DNA of 6,138 nt, taken from contig JAIRSD010000130.1 in NCBI GenBank assembly GCA_031255615.1, positions 1 to 6,138 of the forward strand, in the 5' to 3' direction. Positions 4,222 through 6,138 of this stretch are shown here, piece by piece. The translations under genes and the position numbers were made by a program. The notes under the pieces were generated by a model, which was given only the letters and a program-made list of their open reading frames with translations, ran no database searches and had not been told where the DNA came from. This DNA comes from Treponema sp. Its GTDB lineage: Bacteria; Spirochaetota; Spirochaetia; Treponematales; Breznakiellaceae. The first letter of the stretch is position 1; each line of letters starts with the position of its first letter.

Positions 4222-5556
4222 ATGAGATCTTCTGCCGCTTTTCGTCGGCCCTGCCGTTTTTTAACCGCTCCGGGGGGTGGAGTATTAGACCCCATTGCGA
4301 ATAAAAGATCGACCGGCCTTTTTTGCGTCCTCCTGCTTTGTGCGTTCGTGTTTTTTTCCCGGACTATCTATACCTACCATCTGCCGGAAGTGAGCGGGGT
4401 AAAGCCCTTCCGGGGCTTCCTCAACAAAATGGAAATTGCCTCCGGCATCGCCGACTGGGCGGAGCTTGACGCCGTCTACGCGGTCATCGGCGGAATCGTT
4501 GATGCGGTTTTGGTAAACGAGGGGGACGCGGTGGAAGCGGGGCAGCCCCTCTTCACCATGCGTTTTGATGTTGCCGCCGCGGAACGGAAACTCCGGGAGA
4601 TTCAACATAGCATCAGAAAGTTCCAAAGGGATATCGAGTACACCGCGGCGAAGCTGGAAACAGTAAGCCGGGCCCTGGACGAAGCGGCGGACGGCGGCGC
4701 GGAAAACCGGACGGAATACCGGCCCGATCTTGTCAGCCTCGAACTGGACAATTCCCGCCGGGCGCTCAAAGAAGCGGAGTTTTTCTATGAACTGGGGGCC
4801 AAAAGCGGGGCCGATGTTGAGAGGGCCCGGTATAATCTCGCCGTCCTCCTCCTCCGCTGCGAAGCCGAACAGGCGGCCCTGGCATTCGACCTGGAGGCAA
4901 AAAACCTCGATCTGCAAAACCTCCTGCTCCAGGAAGAATCCTGCCGGGAGGCACTGGAGGACTACCGGACCTATGCGGTGATCGCCGCGCCCGTATCGGG
5001 GATTGCCGCGTCCCTGCATGTGAAAAAAGGCATGCACCTCCCGGACAAAACCCTGGCGGCGTCCATCGGCAGATACGGGGAGTTTACCGTGGAATGTACG
5101 GTTTCCCGGGAAAATAATTTCGTCATCCCCGGCGACTCCTGCGAACTAAGCAATGCCTCCCGGACGCTGGAGGGGCGCGTATTCCGGGTAAAGCCTTCCG
5201 CCGGGGGAAAGACCGTCAGCGTGCGGGTGCAATCCGGCGAACCAAGGCCGGGGGAAACCTTTGAGATTATCTTTGAAAAGAACAGCACCGTCCCCTATAC
5301 CCTGGTGCCCAACGCCGCGCTTCACCAGGATAACGACGGGTATTTCCTGTACCGGATAAAACGCCGGAAGGGGATATTGGGGGAGGAATATTACGCGGAA
5401 CGGCTGGACGTGTATGTCGGGGATTCGGACCGCGTGAACACGGTCATTATCAGGGGCCTTGCCTTTTTTGAGCCCGTCGTCTTGCGGAGTACCGGCGCGG
5501 TCGTCTCAGGCGGGGCGGTTTCCCTGCTCAATCCGGAGGATTTTTTTGAACAGTAA
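4222..5556 (+). CDS. HlyD/MacA-type membrane fusion protein (periplasmic adaptor)
   Basis: A 444-residue adaptor that would link an inner-membrane exporter to the outer parts of an efflux path. Residues 31-46 form one membrane anchor after a short basic cytoplasmic tail. A first lipoyl-like half follows (about 84-115, VDAVLVNEGDAVEAGQPLF), then a long charged helical hairpin (about 117-247, rich in Glu, Arg, Ala and Leu), the second lipoyl half (251-283, IAAPVSGIAASLHVKKGM), a beta-barrel region (about 285-353) and a membrane-proximal domain starting at VPNAALHQDNDGYFLYRI (362-379). This order is that of HlyD, MacA and related RND/ABC adaptors. ATG 4222 is the only usable start before the anchor, though its SD is weak. 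The stop overlaps a MacB-like permease by 11 nt, which supports an ABC-export role rather than an RND pump. Substrate unknown. Confidence 0.88.
   Translation: MRSSAAFRRPCRFLTAPGGGVLDPIANKRSTGLFCVLLLCAFVFFSRTIYTYHLPEVSGVKPFRGFLNKMEIASGIADWAELDAVYAVIGGIVDAVLVNEGDAVEAGQPLFTMRFDVAAAERKLREIQHSIRKFQRDIEYTAAKLETVSRALDEAADGGAENRTEYRPDLVSLELDNSRRALKEAEFFYELGAKSGADVERARYNLAVLLLRCEAEQAALAFDLEAKNLDLQNLLLQEESCREALEDYRTYAVIAAPVSGIAASLHVKKGMHLPDKTLAASIGRYGEFTVECTVSRENNFVIPGDSCELSNASRTLEGRVFRVKPSAGGKTVSVRVQSGEPRPGETFEIIFEKNSTVPYTLVPNAALHQDNDGYFLYRIKRRKGILGEEYYAERLDVYVGDSDRVNTVIIRGLAFFEPVVLRSTGAVVSGGAVSLLNPEDFFEQ
5535..5539 (+). promoter_or_regulatory. Ribosome binding site supporting a TTG start at 5546
   Basis: GGAGG lies within the end of the fusion-protein gene, 6 nt before TTG 5546. 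No ATG or GTG is available at a proper spacing in this frame, so this site decides the unusual start of the MacB-like gene. Confidence 0.75.
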
Positions 5557-6138
5557 AGCCCCCGGCAAGGTCCTTGCCTTCCTGGCCTCAGCCGCCCTGG
5601 CCCTCCTTGCCGCCCTCGGCTTCCCGACGCTGCTGCTCTGGAGGAGTCCCGCCCGGAACCTGCTCCTCGTCAGCCCCCTGGAGGCCGGATCTCCTGCCCT
5701 TGATCCCCAAAAACTCAGACGCATCGTCGAAGAGGAATTCCTTTTGACCTACGAAGTCAGACGGCGGATTCAGGCGCGAACCGCCGCCGCCGTATGCCCG
5801 GCCACGCTTATCGGGACCAACAGCCTGTACCCCGCCCTGACCTTGCATCCCATGCTGCGGGGTGGTTTTTTTACCGGCCGGGCGGAAAAAGGGAAGAACC
5901 GGGAGGCGGTCCTGAACCGCGCCGCCGCGTTCCGTATCTTCGGCAGCGATGCCGTCGCCGGCAGAACCTTGACGATAGAAGATGCCCCGTGGCTGGTAAC
6001 CGGAGTCATGGACGACGGTGAGGAGGACAGCCCCCGGGTGTATATCCCCGCCGCCGCCGCCGGGGAAGGCCCCCGCTCCCTTTTAGTCCTCCTCGGCGGG
6101 GGCGTTGACGCGGCCCAGGTTAAAAACACCCTGATGAC
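5546..6138 (+). CDS. MacB/FtsX-type ABC transporter permease, N-terminal part (3' end outside window)
   Basis: The frame is open from TTG 5546 to the window end, giving 197 residues with no stop. A single hydrophobic segment at about residues 8-32 is followed by a soluble periplasmic domain of the MacB_PCD kind. The pattern ATLIGTNSLYPALTLHPM (86-103), GGFFTGR (106-112), an AVLNRAAAFRIFG stretch (121-133) and WLVTGVMDD (149-157) then YIP (166-168) matches the usual order of that domain: substrate-side loop, 'grFf' turn, 'vvLn..a..lFG', 'tVvGV.dd'. The remaining three C-terminal helices (FtsX core) and the ATPase would lie downstream. It is translated in overlap with the adaptor gene, so the two should form a MacAB-like exporter. 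The N-terminal helix lacks the classical MacB 'aLraLrrnklRs' lead-in, so it is a divergent member of the family. Confidence 0.83.
   Translation, partial: MNSKAPGKVLAFLASAALALLAALGFPTLLLWRSPARNLLLVSPLEAGSPALDPQKLRRIVEEEFLLTYEVRRRIQARTAAAVCPATLIGTNSLYPALTLHPMLRGGFFTGRAEKGKNREAVLNRAAAFRIFGSDAVAGRTLTIEDAPWLVTGVMDDGEEDSPRVYIPAAAAGEGPRSLLVLLGGGVDAAQVKNTLM

Noticed and set aside
4285..5037. Long reverse-strand open frame (250 codons) opposite the fusion-protein gene
   Set aside because: It is the antisense shadow of a well-supported adaptor protein and shows no recognisable domain.

Overview
The window is GC-rich bacterial DNA with all supported genes on the + strand. It reads as a piece of a Gram-negative-type (diderm) chromosome, and the style of the solute-binding lipoprotein suggests a spirochaete, possibly a Treponema-like gut organism. 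That assignment is inference from protein style only; there is no rRNA, tRNA or marker gene here.

Layout. Positions 1-267 hold the C-terminal end of a sensor histidine kinase. Positions 268-765 have no convincing gene. The first part of this gap (about 308-601) is crowded with short perfect inverted repeats, most with a 3-nt loop. The last part (677-768) can fold into a long stem that hides both the Shine-Dalgarno sequence and the ATG of the next gene. Positions 766-4029 are a tightly overlapping three-gene operon for an ABC importer of the carbohydrate-uptake type: a lipoprotein solute-binding protein (766-2256), then two MalF/MalG-type permeases (2249-3154 and 3151-4029). No importer ATPase is in the window; such systems often borrow a shared MsmX/UgpC-type ATPase encoded elsewhere. 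Positions 4030-4221 are a visibly AT-richer gap holding three consecutive perfect palindromes. The middle one is a good bidirectional intrinsic terminator. Positions 4222-5556 encode a HlyD/MacA-type membrane fusion protein. It overlaps by 11 nt a TTG-started MacB/FtsX-type ABC permease (5546 to the window end, truncated), so the right end is the start of an efflux operon whose ATPase would lie beyond the window.

How the genes work together. The importer operon encodes an outer-leaflet lipoprotein that captures substrate and two membrane permeases that pass it inward. The overlaps (8 nt and 4 nt) imply translational coupling, so control at the first start codon by the 677-768 leader would affect all three genes. 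The fusion protein and MacB-like permease would form a separate export machine. The kinase at the left edge is probably a separate unit, because a possible terminator and about 500 bp of repeat-rich DNA follow it.

The most unusual signals are not the genes but the structures around them: the start-sequestering leader fold, the hairpin cluster after the kinase, a 26-bp perfect palindrome embedded in frame in the binding-protein gene, and two related palindromes in the 4030-4221 gap whose arm differences are compensated so that pairing is kept.
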